Part shown: positions 1 to 13,453 of the stretch, in pieces
How positions within the stretch are numbered: position 1 is the stretch's first letter
Layout of the letters: every line of letters begins with the position of its first letter
DNA from: Bugulina stolonifera
Taxonomy: Eukaryota > Bryozoa > Gymnolaemata > Cheilostomatida > Bugulidae
DNA: 64,000 bases
Assembly: GCA_935421135.1 (NCBI GenBank)
Contig: OW285194.1
Span: 3,498,876 to 3,562,875, forward strand
Direction: 5' to 3'
Position numbers and translations under genes: made by a program
The notes under the pieces: model-generated
What the model saw: only the letters and a program-made list of their open reading frames with translations
The model's database searches: none
Told to the model about the DNA's origin: nothing

Positions 1-2148
1 CTTAGCATCTTGTCCTAATACTGCAATTTTACAGCAATCTAAATCTTGCACTATACAATAATTTTATACCGCTACTAACATTATACTGCTTGAAAACTGT
101 AGGTTGTTACATGGATTTTTACCCCTTATTTACATGTACATGTGCATTTAGATTAGCATTCATGTTGAGATGGAACCCTTAGCGCTTTCTGTACTTTCAC
201 AGGTCTAATTTGTAATGTACATGTATTACATAACAGATAGCTGAAGAGGTGAATGAACTGTAGGGGGAGCAGACAAATTCATAGGCCTAGACTTGGTTCA
301 ACTGCTGGAAGCACATTGTACATGTACAATGTAAGTTCAATCCCTTGAATAATTTTCAACAATCTCACAGTTTACCCAGCTATGGTAACTTTTTCACTCT
401 TGACAGCATTTTATGAAGGTTTAAGGAGTGTCGCTAATCTCCCATAGAGATGCTATTTGGACAACTTTATGGAAAAATGTTGCTACAGCAATAGACAAGT
501 GAAATGTTCTGTATTTTAGATATATGAAAAGGGAATTCGCTCTGCTCAAGAGAACCGCCACCAGTGATGAAAAAGATGCGGAGGCCATGGGTGAAAGAAA
601 TCCAAAACTATGTAATTGTACATTGACTTGGTTATCAAAGCTTTTAACTGGTATTACAAGACAGTGCCTTAAAACTGTTTTAATAAACTGTATAATGTGG
701 TGACCGGCTGCCCTTGACACTGAGGCCGCCCTTGACACTGAGGCCGCCCTTGACACTGAGGCCGCCTTTGATACTAACGCCTTTGACACTAACGCTGCCC
801 TTGACACTGACCGCTGCCCTTGACACTGACCGCAGTAGGACCTACCAGACAGCTCTATGTTAATCTGTGTCTGTGACAGGACACTAAGCAGGCCAGGCCA
901 AGTGGTTAGATGGCTATCATCCATATTAATCTATTATGTAATTGTTATGCAATAATCACCCATTATCTTATCTGTGATATTTATATTATTATACTTACTT
1001 GTGTATTCTCGTCTCAGTACTACAGAGTATAGAAAAGGACAATTTCATTGTACAGAGGAATCATTGTTATACCTAGATAGTGTTTTTCACACAATACACT
1101 ATTCTACTTAAACTACTAAATACCACTGAATAGTTGATCTGGGAGCACATAGGATAGCAGCAAACCCAGTACCTACTTAGGGTGGCTTGAACCAATAAGA
1201 AGTTATCATCTCTCTACTCTTACAAGTTAGCAGTGGCTGGCCTGTGGCGCACAGCCATTACAATAAGTTTTATTATTTCACTTTATGATAATTACATCAC
1301 CCAATGATGCAATGTTTCCCAACTACAGGTTATAGGGTGCCCAACACTACAACATTAACTAATGCAACAGTATCACTAAAATGCACAATAATTAACATTG
1401 CCAAACAGAGTGAATTTTGCTCTTGAACGTAGGCACAATCTCATTCGCTAGCTGTTCATTGTTAGTAGGAAATAGCAGTTCATGTAGTTAGACCTTGGTG
1501 TATTAGTAGTTGTCCTCTCTTCACACACTGACCATCAGCAGTACAGACAACACCCAGCCTTGCATGTGCATTGTCTACTGGGCACTCATTAGCTATTTAT
1601 TGTAATTATAAATTAGCCTTTCTCAGCCAGTTATGTTCAACTTCTACCAGCAAAACACAAATGGTGAGAGAGAGGACAACTTCTATTTATAACAATTCTC
1701 TGATGAATGAACAAAATCTAGGAGTATCAACTTGATATACATGTTGCAATTCTAACTAAATTTGTAATCTAAATAATAATTATTCTTCAGGAGCAAGGGC
1801 CTTCATTTAATAATGATCATAGAGAGAAGTTATCCTCTCACTTTCCATCTGTCTCCTACTGGTAGAAATGAAACAAAATAGATTGAGAGAGGACGACTTC
1901 CAACTGCAATCAATAGTTTTGTGCCTATGAATTGTATTTCTCCAAAATACATTCAATATTAATAAAGAATCTTCCTGAGAAAGGGTTAAGTTATGATTTC
2001 ATATTTTTATGTGTAGCCTATTCACAATTCACTGTATTATAAATTATATTCTATACGTCTGTGTGCATCTAGTATGTACATGTAGGATGAAGCTCCCTGT
2101 CTGTATTCTTCAACCAAAACAAGAGCAGCAACATCACAGCAAAACAGG
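1..2148. other. Gene-poor AT-rich DNA, 3' of the membrane-protein gene
   Basis: No exon or RNA gene is convincing here. The stretch holds scattered TACATGTA/ACATGT words, a GC-richer 18-bp minisatellite near 0.7-0.83 kb, and twice-occurring short GAGAGAGGACAACTT-like words near 1.66 and 1.89 kb. A long minus-strand open frame at 421-924 runs through the minisatellite and is best explained by it. Confidence 0.5.
704..834. repeat. 18-bp minisatellite (CCCTTGACACTGAGGCCG type)
   Basis: About seven tandem units of 15-18 bp built on CCCTTGACACTGAGGCCG are visible, with variants ending in AACGCTG or ACCGCTG. Reading it on the minus strand gives a repeating SVSRAA peptide, an artefact of the 18-bp period. 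It is markedly GC-richer than its surroundings. Confidence 0.85.
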
Positions 2149-5100
2149 TTAAAATGACAGCTCAAGAACTCTCTGTTTAGGTTTTGGGGCACCACTGTTC
2201 ATGCTGGGTTTAATGGGCAGTGACTGAAGAGCAGTAGTGAAAATGTGGTGAAATCATACACCACCATTAATAGATGAGAAACAGCTAAGCATGTGATACA
2301 TGTACATTGTACATCTACCATGTACGTAAATGTACATGTACAATGTATATGAAATGACACAGACTTATTCTGTCCCATCCTTACATTGCACTTGCATGTA
2401 TTGAGAATATTAGGATTATGTGATGTGCATGTAGACAGGTGTACAATTATACATGTCATATAGAAGTTAATAATATTAAATATTTTAGCTTCTCAAATTG
2501 AAGTGTATTGCAATACCTGCTTGAAAGGGCTGCAGTTGCAGTAACACATTTACCTACGTGGTACTATTAGTTAGAGTAGGCTAAGGCATGAAAGTACATG
2601 TCATTCCTTTCTCTTGCACTACCTGTTGCCTTGCTTGCAAATAATTGAGAACGAGGAAGTACTAACAGCAGTTGGTCTATCAATATTATTACATGTAGTT
2701 CAACAAAGGTGGCCAGGGCTGATCCCTGCTCCTCTTTGATATACAGTATATCTACAATTTATTAGCCACAGGGGCCCTTGTGACATGTGTTCTGCACTTT
2801 TTCTCTCTGCCTTAGAGATCTTTGTTGTTGTTGAGACAATGAGTTGAAGAATTACATACCTACATGTTGGATTATAATACTCTTATACATTAAATAACAA
2901 CACCAGACCTCTCAAAATGTTTTACATAATATACAATGTACTGTACATGTACATGTATAACATGTACATGTACATCACATATTGTTAATAATAAGAGTCA
3001 TGTACTAGCAGTGTACATGCATAATATAAAACATACTGTGTACAATTATCTAACAATCTAACAGACTATCCAAACTTATGTTCCCTGCAGAACCGAAGCA
3101 ATTAGGGTAGTTAGAATAGACAGACAGAGCCGAATCTATCACACAGATCATAACCATGTTAATGTGAGAGACATACGTACATTGTACATGTATATCGGAC
3201 ATAATAATTATTCTAGTGAGACCAGCAGCAGTAGGTCATACATAAACAAAAGATTGAAGGTTCTCTCAGTGTTTATTTTAGCATATTGTATAGCTTCAGG
3301 TTGTGTACTACCCATGAACGCAATTTTTAGTACATTCTTCCAGCAGACAACGACTAAAGTAAGCCTAATCTACCAAGAATACCTACATGTACATGTTGAT
3401 CAATCCATTAAAACAACAGAAAAATAAAATTATAGATGTCACATACATGTAAAGAGAATACAACTTCAGTTCAGAATATACAAATGTACATGTGCATGTA
3501 TCTTGCTAGCAGCTCTAAGAGGAACACCATGGATGCATGAACGCAATACCATACATGTACATGTATATTATGTAAGTTACAAAAATGTAGTAGGAGATGC
3601 ACTGTTTTTGTAGCAACTGTGTTTACTCAGCTGTGTAAAAGAGAGGGCAACCATTAGTGTAGATGGGACATACTGAAAACCAGCATCTAATATTATACTT
3701 GCTTTCTGTAGGAGGCTTTCAATTATTTCATGTATATATTTAGTAGTTGTCCTCCCTCCTCCACAGCTGAACAATTGCAGTATACATACACGTAGCTGCT
3801 GACACGTGCATTGTAAATGATATTCGTACTAATAGTAGTTGGAGCATTTTTGTACTTGGTCAAATATGCATGTTAAATCCACATAATTTAACACTTGGAT
3901 GTTTTATTCCCTGCATAACATTTGAGAGAGGGGAGACAACCCAGAAACATTGTGAAAAATAGCACATGCATTAGCCCAGAAGCCTATAGCATTGACACTT
4001 GTATCATAGTACTGCTGTGTCATGATATTTAACAACATTATCAACTATGGCTTGGCTTCTGGAGTCTTGTTATGCTCCTACTGTAGAATGAACTTGGTAG
4101 AAATACTTTACTTACATGTACATTCAGAAAGACTGATTCTAGAAGCAATTCAAATTTAAATTGGTTATGAACTCATGATCATGACTTGTGGAGAAGTCAC
4201 TAGTGGTTTGGGCTAGGATTGGCAATGTTTGTACACCATAGTAGCTAGCGTGAAAAAATAAACTCTGCTATCCTTAATGCTCTTTCACAGAAGGCAACTG
4301 TTTTGTACATATTTTCGACACCTGCCTAGTAGTTCCAGCTGTAGTATAAGTCTAACATACATGTACATGTAAATAAACAGAGAAACATAATTTGTATTGA
4401 ATACTTGTTTTATTACAACCTGTTTATTACAATAATTACATAGATATAATTGAATTATTATACTTCTTTCCTTTTCCCTTCCTCTGTAATCTCTTCTTAT
4501 TCTGCAAATGAAAATCAGAATTTTATTACTGCAATTTGCAGAAGAAAATCACAACTTTGTAGAGGCTATGTTGATGAATGTTGGTGCAACATTGGCAGAA
4601 TGACTACTGCTTACCAGCAGAACCCTTTTACTGACACTAAATAATACTAACTAATTACATGACTAATTCTACCAGCTTCTTATTGATTGCAATTACATGG
4701 GTTGAGGATCAAACAGGTGACTGGGCCCCCAAGCTAGAGGCCAGGTACATAGCGGCCAGGTGCATTGCCAGGTACTAGCGATATTACATGTACATATAAT
4801 ATGGCTGTGTGTTCACATGCATTTCAGTTTGTAAAACTGCATGAAATGTGGTTGAATACGACATTAATGCAGCACAAATGCAGGCATCAGTCGCTGAAAT
4901 TTTCAGATTGCTGGCCAAGACTATGAATAACAATAAAACACAATAAATGATTGCTAAGCCAGGGACTTGCACATGCATGTACCAAACATACATGTACATT
5001 TATTAAAATTTGATTTGAATACCACTGATTTAGGACCTACATTGTACAAATATATCATTTATTTTAATTGTGACATACAGTACCTGTAGTTGAATCCATT

Positions 5101-7325
5101 AGTAGGAAAGGGAGCATAGGAGTGAAGTATCTTTCTTCTTCGTAAGCCCATCATTACTGAAACATAAAACAACAAAAGGTTGATCATCATTACTTATGCA
5201 GACAGTTCACCTGGCCACTAGGATTAAATGTAGAAACAGTAGAAATAAAATTATACAATAGGGCTAGTGCTACCCTCTATCATTACATTAATTAACCCAT
5301 GCCAATATCTTATAATAAAACTAGGGGTTCTATCAAAATATCTATTTTTAAACTCTGCGGCATCATGGAGCATGGTATCTCATAATTTTGTAGAAAGATA
5401 CAATATTAATGACTGAACTGACATAAATACTCGATCAGAAATATGTTACACGGGACTGCTTGATTGTTAGAGACTATTTGTATGTGTCAACAGAGATCTA
5501 TATTATTGTGAATACATGAGAAAGGCAATCATCTAAGTATGTGTATAAGCTAAGTTGCAACTGTGAGAGGTTGTTGTGCAAACAAGGTGTAGTTGACCTG
5601 CAATCTAAACTAATTTTGTGCACCCATAACTATGACAAGAATGGTAAAACAACCGGCTACCATTTTTCTATTAAGTTCATTAGCCAAATTTTCACTTACT
5701 AACAAACAACCCTGCGAAGAGCATGATAGACATAGTTAGCTTTTCTCTAAAGTCATTAGAAGATCTCCCATGTATCTAAATAGAATCAGAGTAGTCTCTC
5801 CCCCACATGCTTGTGTTACCTAGAAATACATATTATACAAAGACATGTGTACTATGATAGCAGGTTTGACTATTTGATACAATGTACAGCGTGAAAAAGT
5901 TGAGAAAATCGGATACAATTTATGCGAATTGACATTATTAGTAAGGGTGGGTAACTCTCACTGCAAACATTATCATGGAAATTTTAACCATTTTTGATTA
6001 CTTTTCGTGCAGTTTAGCATGAGATAGTTACTCCACTAACAGTTTAGATATGATTATAAAGCTATGACAGCCATGGTGCTAAATAGTGGGTTTGCAAAGA
6101 AGGTCAACTTTAACAATCAACTTAATAATCTTAATTTAATTGAGACTGTACACCCCATGACATTGAAAAATCCACTGAAATCAATTAAAGTTAATTCGGA
6201 ACTGGGAAAGAGGTCTATTTATTTTACTGCCGCTAATCTATTTGGTGAGCATGCGTGGGACCTACGAGGCCTCCGCGGTGGGGTCTATGCGGGACACCTG
6301 GCTGCTCATCTCTGGGAGCTTGATGCATAGTGGGTGGGCGCAGCGTGTGTCCCTGGTTGCATGTGTCAGCCTTCTGTGGCTGGCGAACCTCTGGAATGGG
6401 GCTGTCACAACTCTAGTTTCGAACTATCTGATTAGCCCCATGTTCTATTACCTTATTTTAATATCACTACTATTTGAATAATGATGACATAAACTAATAT
6501 AAATAAATGAAAAAAAACATGACTCTGTCAGAAATGCCATGATGTTCAATCACAACCCAAAGTAGTTTGACAGCATGCATGTTCTTTACAAATATATACT
6601 ACTAGGTGTAAATTTATACACTTTGTAATACATGTTGGTTAGGGCATTGCGTGGCTGAAATGCAGGTCAAGTAGGCCTATCCTGTCTGTTTACCTTAAAC
6701 AATTTTAGTCATATGTGACACATTTAGCCTACTATTATAGGTTTAATCTAGTTTTGACCAACCAGGCAGGCATCCTAAGTACAATAATACACTAGGGAAT
6801 TTTTGCTTACAGCTTCATAGGATTTGCTCCCACATAAGTCTGACTCTTCCTTTGATGTTGGAACCACACTTTCTGGTAGCTGCCAAGTGTCTGCATCTTT
6901 CTGTCTTTTCCTTGCATCAAATAAAAATCCTGAAAATGATATGGAATATAATATTATAACTACTAGTTAATGCAATAATGGTTTGAGCAGATGAAGTTTT
7001 GATCAATCATTTACATAAATATAAATAATGTTATTTAGGCCTATATCTACATGACTGTATAATAAGCACCGGTCTGAATTGATTGTATGAAATTTACTGG
7101 GCTGTATTTGGTCTTCTAGTTGGTTGTAGTAAAGCACTGCAGCCTACATGGTTTTGACAGTTGGTTCAGTTTTGGAGTTCAAATAACCTAGGAAAGTTTA
7201 AGTTTTTTCTTCATCCCTTCACCTTTTCACCTTATCCTTAGCTAACCTACAGCAACAAGCAACCGGGTACAAAGAAACCCTTGTCTTCACTCACCAAAGT
7301 TTATGAAGATAAGGGTTGCAGTCTT
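2149..7325 (-). CDS. Spliced gene for an unrecognised membrane protein (3' part)
   Basis: I do not recognise the family. Minus-strand exons, in order: 7295-7325, 6811-6929, 5700-5775, 5084-5156, 4420-4501, 2623-2661, 2149-2223 (stop TAA). All are flanked by AG and GT, and the phases join without a stop (0-1, 1-0, 0-1, 1-2, 2-0, 0-0, 0-stop). The best three are 6811-6929 (opens with FLFDARKRQKDADTW), 5700-5775 and 5084-5156. Together these carry one likely transmembrane helix (MSIMLFAGLFVIMMG) followed at once by LRRRK, so the C-terminal side would be cytosolic by the positive-inside rule. The next exon is Arg/Lys-rich (IRRDYRGREKER). The last exon ends in a Lys/Pro-rich tail. Exon 7295-7325 has a perfect GTGAGT donor but a weak acceptor; 2623-2661 is only 39 nt and least certain. 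The 5' end is not established; an exon at 10406-10624 is phase-compatible. The gene is independent of the cysteine-rich array. Confidence 0.55.
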
Positions 7326-7477
7326 CTACAAGTCGGCTAGCTACCGTAAATCCGTTTATCCTGCTAGCCAATAGGTGCACAGCTCCTTGGCACAGTCTCC
7401 TATGGGATGCGTAGGATAGTTGTAGTTCACTACATAACAAAGCTAAATTTAAACTTCTTATTTCAGTCTCTATCCAA

Positions 7478-8391
7478 CAGAGCGGGATCTAAGTCAACAG
7501 GTCGACTCATTGTAAACTTTTGGAGGCAAGCCAAGTTGAAGTCAAGTCAGAGCTGCTTCAAGTCAGTGTACAATGCAAGTCTCAAGTCAAGTGGGAGACA
7601 ACTTCAAAAAACATTGACAGGTTTTTTTACAAAACATCGCCTTTTTAATAGACATTGCAATCTATTGCATACCAGAGCTGGGTCCAAGTCATAGATTGAC
7701 TTGCTAAGTCAAGTCATACGTCGACTTGACTTGGACTTGTCAACACGCTGACTTGATTTGAATTTGACTTGCATATCAGTGTGACTTGACTTGGACGCAG
7801 CAATGACTTGTAATTTTGACTTGGGTTCTGTCAAGTCAATGTGGAGAATAAAGTAGTGCAAGTAGTATGGTGTAAGTAGTGAATACAATGCACAATGCAA
7901 TAATTAGTCAATCAAACTACAATACGTAGACTGGAATTGCAGGACTGGCCAGTGGACACTCTGTACTGTCCCATGTTCTGTTTATATGCTATGTAACACA
8001 GTATCACCGTCACCAATACTGTATATAATACTACATGACCAGTCTCAACTGTAGTGCCAATATTGCTACATACATAGACTAGTTGCCATAATTAATGTCT
8101 AGCATACATGCCCATCCAACTACATTTTGGCATGGTTTTTCATGCATTGGAATGTCTACTAAAAGAAAAAAAGTGATGTTTGGAAAGATGTACAATAATC
8201 TTGAAGTTGTCTCCCACTTGACTTGCATTTCAACTTGCAAGTAGACAAGCGGCCTTGAACTTGACTTGTGACTTGCATGACAGCTGACTTGACTTAAGGT
8301 AGCACTGACTCGACATGGACTTGACTTGCCTCCAAAGTTTTAAAAAATGGCTTGACTTGTTGACTTGCAAGTCGACTGGGACACAACTCTG
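7478..8391. repeat. CAAGTC-rich inverted-repeat element A
   Basis: The left end starts CAGAGCGGGATCTAAGTCAA and the right end is an imperfect reverse complement finishing AACTCTG. Both arms are packed with AAGTC/GACTT words, and the GTGGGAGACAACTTC block near 7.6 kb recurs inverted at 8.2 kb. The CAGAG termini resemble hAT-type ends, but I see no convincing target duplication and no coding capacity. The element overlaps element B in a staggered way. Confidence 0.5.
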
Positions 8392-8913
8392 TTTCAAACC
8401 ATGCAAAAGTTTAGCCGGGTATGCATGCCATTCAACTATGATAAAGAACCAGTCTATAGATGATGTAATGAATGATATTGGCACTGATATCTAGACTGGT
8501 CATGTGGTATTGTACATTAGTAATGGTGATACAGTGTTTAATCGGACGTAAGCAGCACACGATAAGGGGGTGTCAACTAGCTACCCTGTAATTCCAAACT
8601 AGTTCATATTGTAGTGCATAGTCTCAAACCCCTAACCCTGATATACTCTGAGGAAAGTGATATGTGGGCAGACAATTAAGACTTGTTTTTTATGTTGGCT
8701 AAACAGTGTACACAATTTTATCCGTCACATTGACTTGGTATACCCCAATTCAAAGTCCTAAGTCACAAGTAATTCAGATTTTCAAATTAAGTCAAGTGAA
8801 GTCACATTGATGGTGCAAGTCAAAGTCAAGTCACCAAGTTGGCAAGTCCAAATCAAGTCGACTAGTGAATTAAATTCTTGTCAAGTCAAACCTATGACTT
8901 GGACCCAGCTCTG
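7673..8913. mobile_element. CAAGTC-rich inverted-repeat element B (non-autonomous, hAT-like ends)
   Basis: Termini CAGAGCTGGGTCCAAGTCAT and its reverse complement form a 22-bp near-perfect inverted repeat about 1.24 kb apart. The interior near both ends is dense in AAGTC/GACTT words. It encodes nothing recognisable. A duplicated 8-bp target is not clear (TTGCATAC against CTGCCTTA), so mobility is inferred from the terminal repeats only. Confidence 0.5.
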
Positions 8914-10405
8914 CTGCCTTACATGATAAAACTTAGGCCTACTACAACTTGGAAACTTTCAAAAAATTGATTTGCACGATTGGGAGGGATTTTGTGACTG
9001 TTTGAAAAGGACAGTTCAAAACAGGACCTTTCGAAACTGGACAGTTCAACACCAGGCAGTTTGAAACCTCTAAACCCTAGACTTCAAATAATTTCTATTT
9101 TCAAAATTATCTTTTATTTATTTGAAATTAATTGTATGTAAGTTGTGCTCCTCTAAAAATAACCAAAACAGTTTCGAACAGTCCGGTAGTGAAATGTCCT
9201 GTTTTATCTGTCTTTTTGAAATGCCCCTTTACCACTGTAAGGATAGGGCTTACACAGTAAAAGGCCTTATTAAATACTCAATTAATATTACCTTTAAAGT
9301 TAGTTTTCAGCATTTATGTTATTAACAGGGTAAACAATTTAATAAAAAATTAAAATTTAATCACATTTTATTATTTACTATAATTTGTTTTTATATAACT
9401 ATGCTGTAATTAGGCCTATTACCAATAATAATTTAATTTAATTATTTGTTCATACGAGTATTACATTATTAAATTTTATAATACTAATAGTACGCATAGG
9501 GACCTATACCATATGCTAGTATAAGAATTTAAATTAGTAATATAATGTCCGCATTCATATGGAGATTATTGTGTCTGCTTACTTCTTTTCAGTTTTTAGC
9601 CATTTACGATGTTGGCAAATGAAAACAATAATAAATTCTAATTCAAAAATAAAATTGGTAGACATTTAGGCCTAAAATATGATTGTTATAATTATACTTA
9701 TTTTACACTATTTTATATTAATTTAAACAATATCAATATGAATAATTGTTAAAATCATTTAAACTATTGACTATTTATTTAATTATATTATAATGATTAT
9801 TATTATTATTATATTATTATAAATTTAATTTATATTGAAATTCACGCATTGGATTGATTATCTTAAAGTTATGTAATAATATTGCATAAATTATTCATAT
9901 GTCATACCACATCATATGGCTTCTATAGCATAATTATATATGATAATGACTATGGGGAATTAAAATCACATGTAGTTTAGTAAAAGTATAGTAATAGTGT
10001 AAGTATCAAGTAGGTCTAAAATAAAAATAAAAATACTCAACAGAATAGAATATCAATATTACTGAATATTATATATAATTATCATTATAAATGATTGCAA
10101 TTTGCACTAAAGAAATACTACACAGTGATAGTCAGAGTTTGAGAAGTAAGTGATTTGTGAAGCTAATGCTGAACTTCTCCCTTTTCAGCCAACAGCTGGT
10201 TCCATTCTAAAGTTCAAGCAGTAGGACAAAGAAACAAACTGAAACTGAAGCAGTCTGCATAATATGCAAGATGGAGGTTGGAAAACTCATTTCAAGAGAA
10301 GACAATTACATTATTAATAATAAATAGCCTTTAGGTCCTTTCCACTTATTTATAATGGGCCTCATGGTTGATGCCCTATTCAAAAGAGCATTGCTTCTAA
10401 GAAAC
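8914..10405. other. Very AT-rich intergenic or intronic DNA
   Basis: No coding signal is visible. Around 8.98-9.23 kb there are degenerate GGACAGTTTGAAAC-like words in both orientations. From about 9.3 to 10.1 kb the sequence is extremely AT-rich with long runs of TTA/ATT. If the exon at 10406-10624 is real, this is intron of the membrane-protein gene. Confidence 0.5.
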
Positions 10406-10624
10406 CTGAGCTAAAGCATGCTTGCTGTTGGGGGTAACATTGACAAAATTAGAAGTTACTGCATAGACTATGGTCAACATACCAAAGGTACTGCAAATGT
10501 GAATAAGATATAGAAGAACATCAAAACTACTTGTACAAGAGAAATATGAATTAAATTTAGCCATATTATCATTTGAGACCAAATAATCAGTTGTCCACCC
10601 CCACTCAAAGCTGATCCAACTGGC
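10406..10624 (-). CDS. Candidate upstream exon of the minus-strand membrane-protein gene
   Basis: A 219-nt frame is open between an acceptor (GATTGCAG) and a donor (CTCAG before GTTTCT), phase 0 to 0. That matches the phase needed by the exon at 7295-7325. It encodes a hydrophobic stretch (SFDVLLYLIHIC then MLTIVYAV) followed by possible N-glycosylation sites (NVT). The donor is weak, and a second frame is open with an ATG just upstream, so the exon and its frame are uncertain. Confidence 0.25.
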
Positions 10625-10868
10625 CTGCAATCAATAGACCGTTCATTCATGACGCAATGTACTTGTAGCTATATAATAATATAACAGCCACAGTTGTCAT
10701 TTTACAAAAATGTATTGACACTGTGGTTGTTCTAGGGTACCCCCCTAGAACAACCATATTTTGCATCGCCTTTCAATCCTTCGATAACCTATATGGTAAT
10801 TTTCCTGAGGGATGTACTGCAATTCTACATGAATGTTGAGATATATTGTTTGAAAATGTGTTGCACCA

Positions 10869-10969
10869 GCTGACCATTCTTCAGGAAGGAAGAGCAGGTG
10901 AGGAAGAACAGCCTGTGCAAAGGACCTTATGGATTCTGGAAGACGTACTGTGGGTGGGAGAGAATATAA
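10869..10969 (+). pseudogene. Decayed exon-2 relic of the cysteine-rich peptide family
   Basis: The 3' half of an exon 2 survives: a frame reading LCKGPYGFWKTY then a TAA stop, closely matching the family's post-Cys6 tail. The Cys5 position has become Ser, an in-frame TGA lies just upstream, and the first four Cys are gone. The flank downstream (11.05-11.27 kb, with AATAAA at 11174-11179) matches the downstream flank of the gene at 16.3-17.5 kb, which supports an old duplicated copy. A long open frame on the opposite strand is only its antisense. Confidence 0.6.
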
Positions 10970-13453
10970 TATACGGAAAATCTGTTGTATCTGTATGATG
11001 GTAGTGCTTGTATTGTACATTTGGACAAATCACATGCATACATACATGTAGGGCAGGCCCGTGTACAGTGTTACTATATTATTACCCAATGATACAATTT
11101 TTCGTTAGCTAATTATTTTCATGGAGCGAAGTCACTTCTGATACACTTGTAAATGATACATTGGCCATATGAAAATAAATTGGTTCATCATCCAGCAAGA
11201 ATCTTTTTAGCACCAGTACCGTATTAGCACAAAGTGATTGACTTCAGATGCCAACCTAGAAAAATTGTTTCTACATGTACATGTACGTACATGGGCATGT
11301 ACTGTAGCTATTACTATCCTGATTCTAATGCTCATATCACAGGTCAGTGTCAAACGTTCAAAAACTGCAAGTTGTACCAGTTTGAGTTTTGATAATTGGA
11401 ATGCAATGTTTTCAGGTAAAATGGTTGGTTTCATTATTTTGGAGCAAAATTCCTGCTCACCCAAACTTCATTATTAGACAATCTTGTTTTTACATGTGGC
11501 TTGAACAACATAATTATCCTAACTATAACCTGAAACGTGTTAAAATCAATTCCAAATATAAACATGGTTAAAGCTTAAAATCACAGGCTTCTGGCTTTCT
11601 ATCAATGGCTGCGATAGTTGGAACAATAACGAAATACAAATTGTACCAATAACAATACAATTATTGTGTTGAGACTAATTATAACCAATTGTTTGGTATA
11701 ATAATAATTAATGATATTATTGTTCAACCTCAAGTAGGCTTACCATTGTCTAGTAACAACTCCAGCAAAATGCTTAGTGAAGTGCAGTTTAAATGAAACA
11801 AACATACGGATTTGTTTGCTCAATGCAGCCACTTTTCCACCATGTTACAGGACCAAGGTGCTAGTTTGGAATTTACAGGTATTATCTTTGACCTATGGCC
11901 TTATCTTCTATCTCTGTTTATAGTCCGAATGCTTACTACATGTCCTCATAGATTTACTAACCACTAGTAAGATGTTTTCCAGCAATAATCGTTAGATTAG
12001 GCCACTGAGTAAAACCTGCTCTGGAAACTATTGCTGGCAAACATAATAATATTATTATTATGTTATTTTGTTTGTAATAGCTCTGAAAACCTACAGGATG
12101 CATTACAACGCATAAGAAATGAAAATGAACCCGGGGTTACATATTCACTGGTACTAAAAGGTACCTTCTAATAGTATTGTCGAAAAAGTATCATTGACGT
12201 GGAACAAAACTTCAAAATCAACAATAACCGTTTACTCAACTTTTGGCAGTCACCATGTTTTACAATACAAACTAACAAAGGAGTGCTACAGTAGTACTAT
12301 AACCACATTATCCAACACTTGTGGTAATAAATGGTATTGTTAGTCCACTCTTAGAAACAGTTTAAGGATACCACATAAAATGTAATGTACATTTCTTTAA
12401 AAAATTGGGTGAGCCAGTAATTTAAATGTTGCTTTACTATCCTTCATGCACTTGATAATGTTCGGTACAATAATGTACGTAATTGATGTTGACAGTTCAG
12501 GTTCTTCACAGCAATGTTTGCTTGTCACTAAAATATTGAAATAGGTTACATGGACATGTACAGTGTACAAGTACAACACTGTACATGTGATAAACTGCCA
12601 CATACATGTAGTGTGATGATTTGCCGTACACTCTCATACAAATTATACAAACAAACAGATTCATATACAACATTTCAAATCTATATTTTGCCGATTCATG
12701 CACAATTACTGGTATGTAGGAATTATAAAGTTTTTGTATCTCACTAAGAACTCTGGCGCACGATGTGTGTGTATACTCTACCAAACTTGTGAGATGGTAT
12801 CTGGAGAATTGAGAACAAATATGCCATTTACCTTTTATTGGCCATATCTGTCCTCCCTACACCTCGGATATACAGTGTGGTAGTAATGGAACATAATCAC
12901 ATTACTATTCGATGCGTTAAAGTCGTCATGTACGTGTAGAACGTAACAGTTCCAGTAAGTGGCATCATAAAGTCAAGCATGTTAAGTAAAAAGTGAAGGA
13001 ATATTAAAATACTTTAACAGGAATACTGACTAAAACAGCTGGCAACAAATGAATTTTTTGTCAATTCAGATGTTGTAAATGCAGTCAGTCAGTATAATCA
13101 TAAACTGAGTAGCATGCAAAATAAAGCTTGTTATTGAAGGAGTCAAGAGTCAGCGATATGATATAAATCGGGAATGGAAGCCTGTACTATGATATACATG
13201 TAGAAGAGAATACATTACGAATTGGCATATTATGGTCAAATAGATGAGATAATCATGGACCCATTGTAGAGGCGTTTGCGTTGGGCAATTGGTTAGTGAG
13301 CCAATTTTTTCAATTGTTTTTAAACCATTAGGCAAATAGTGCAGGGATACATTGTATGTTCATGAGTAAATTTTTACAATGAATAGATTCCAGGAGTAAA
13401 CAGGCTGAAAGATCCGAATTGCAAAGTATACAGAAAACAAAATTCTCATCGCA

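Noticed and set aside
421..924. 167-codon minus-strand open frame
   Set aside because: Its centre is the 18-bp minisatellite read as SVSRAA repeats; the ends show no family match or splice context.
4450..4644. Plus-strand frame with several Cys and a CWC, at first sight a diverged peptide exon
   Set aside because: The cysteine spacing does not fit the family, there is no acceptor, and it overlaps the phase-matched minus-strand exon 4420-4501.
10745..11020. 91-codon minus-strand open frame
   Set aside because: It is antisense to the exon-2 relic at 10869-10969; similarity to the family on the plus strand explains it better.
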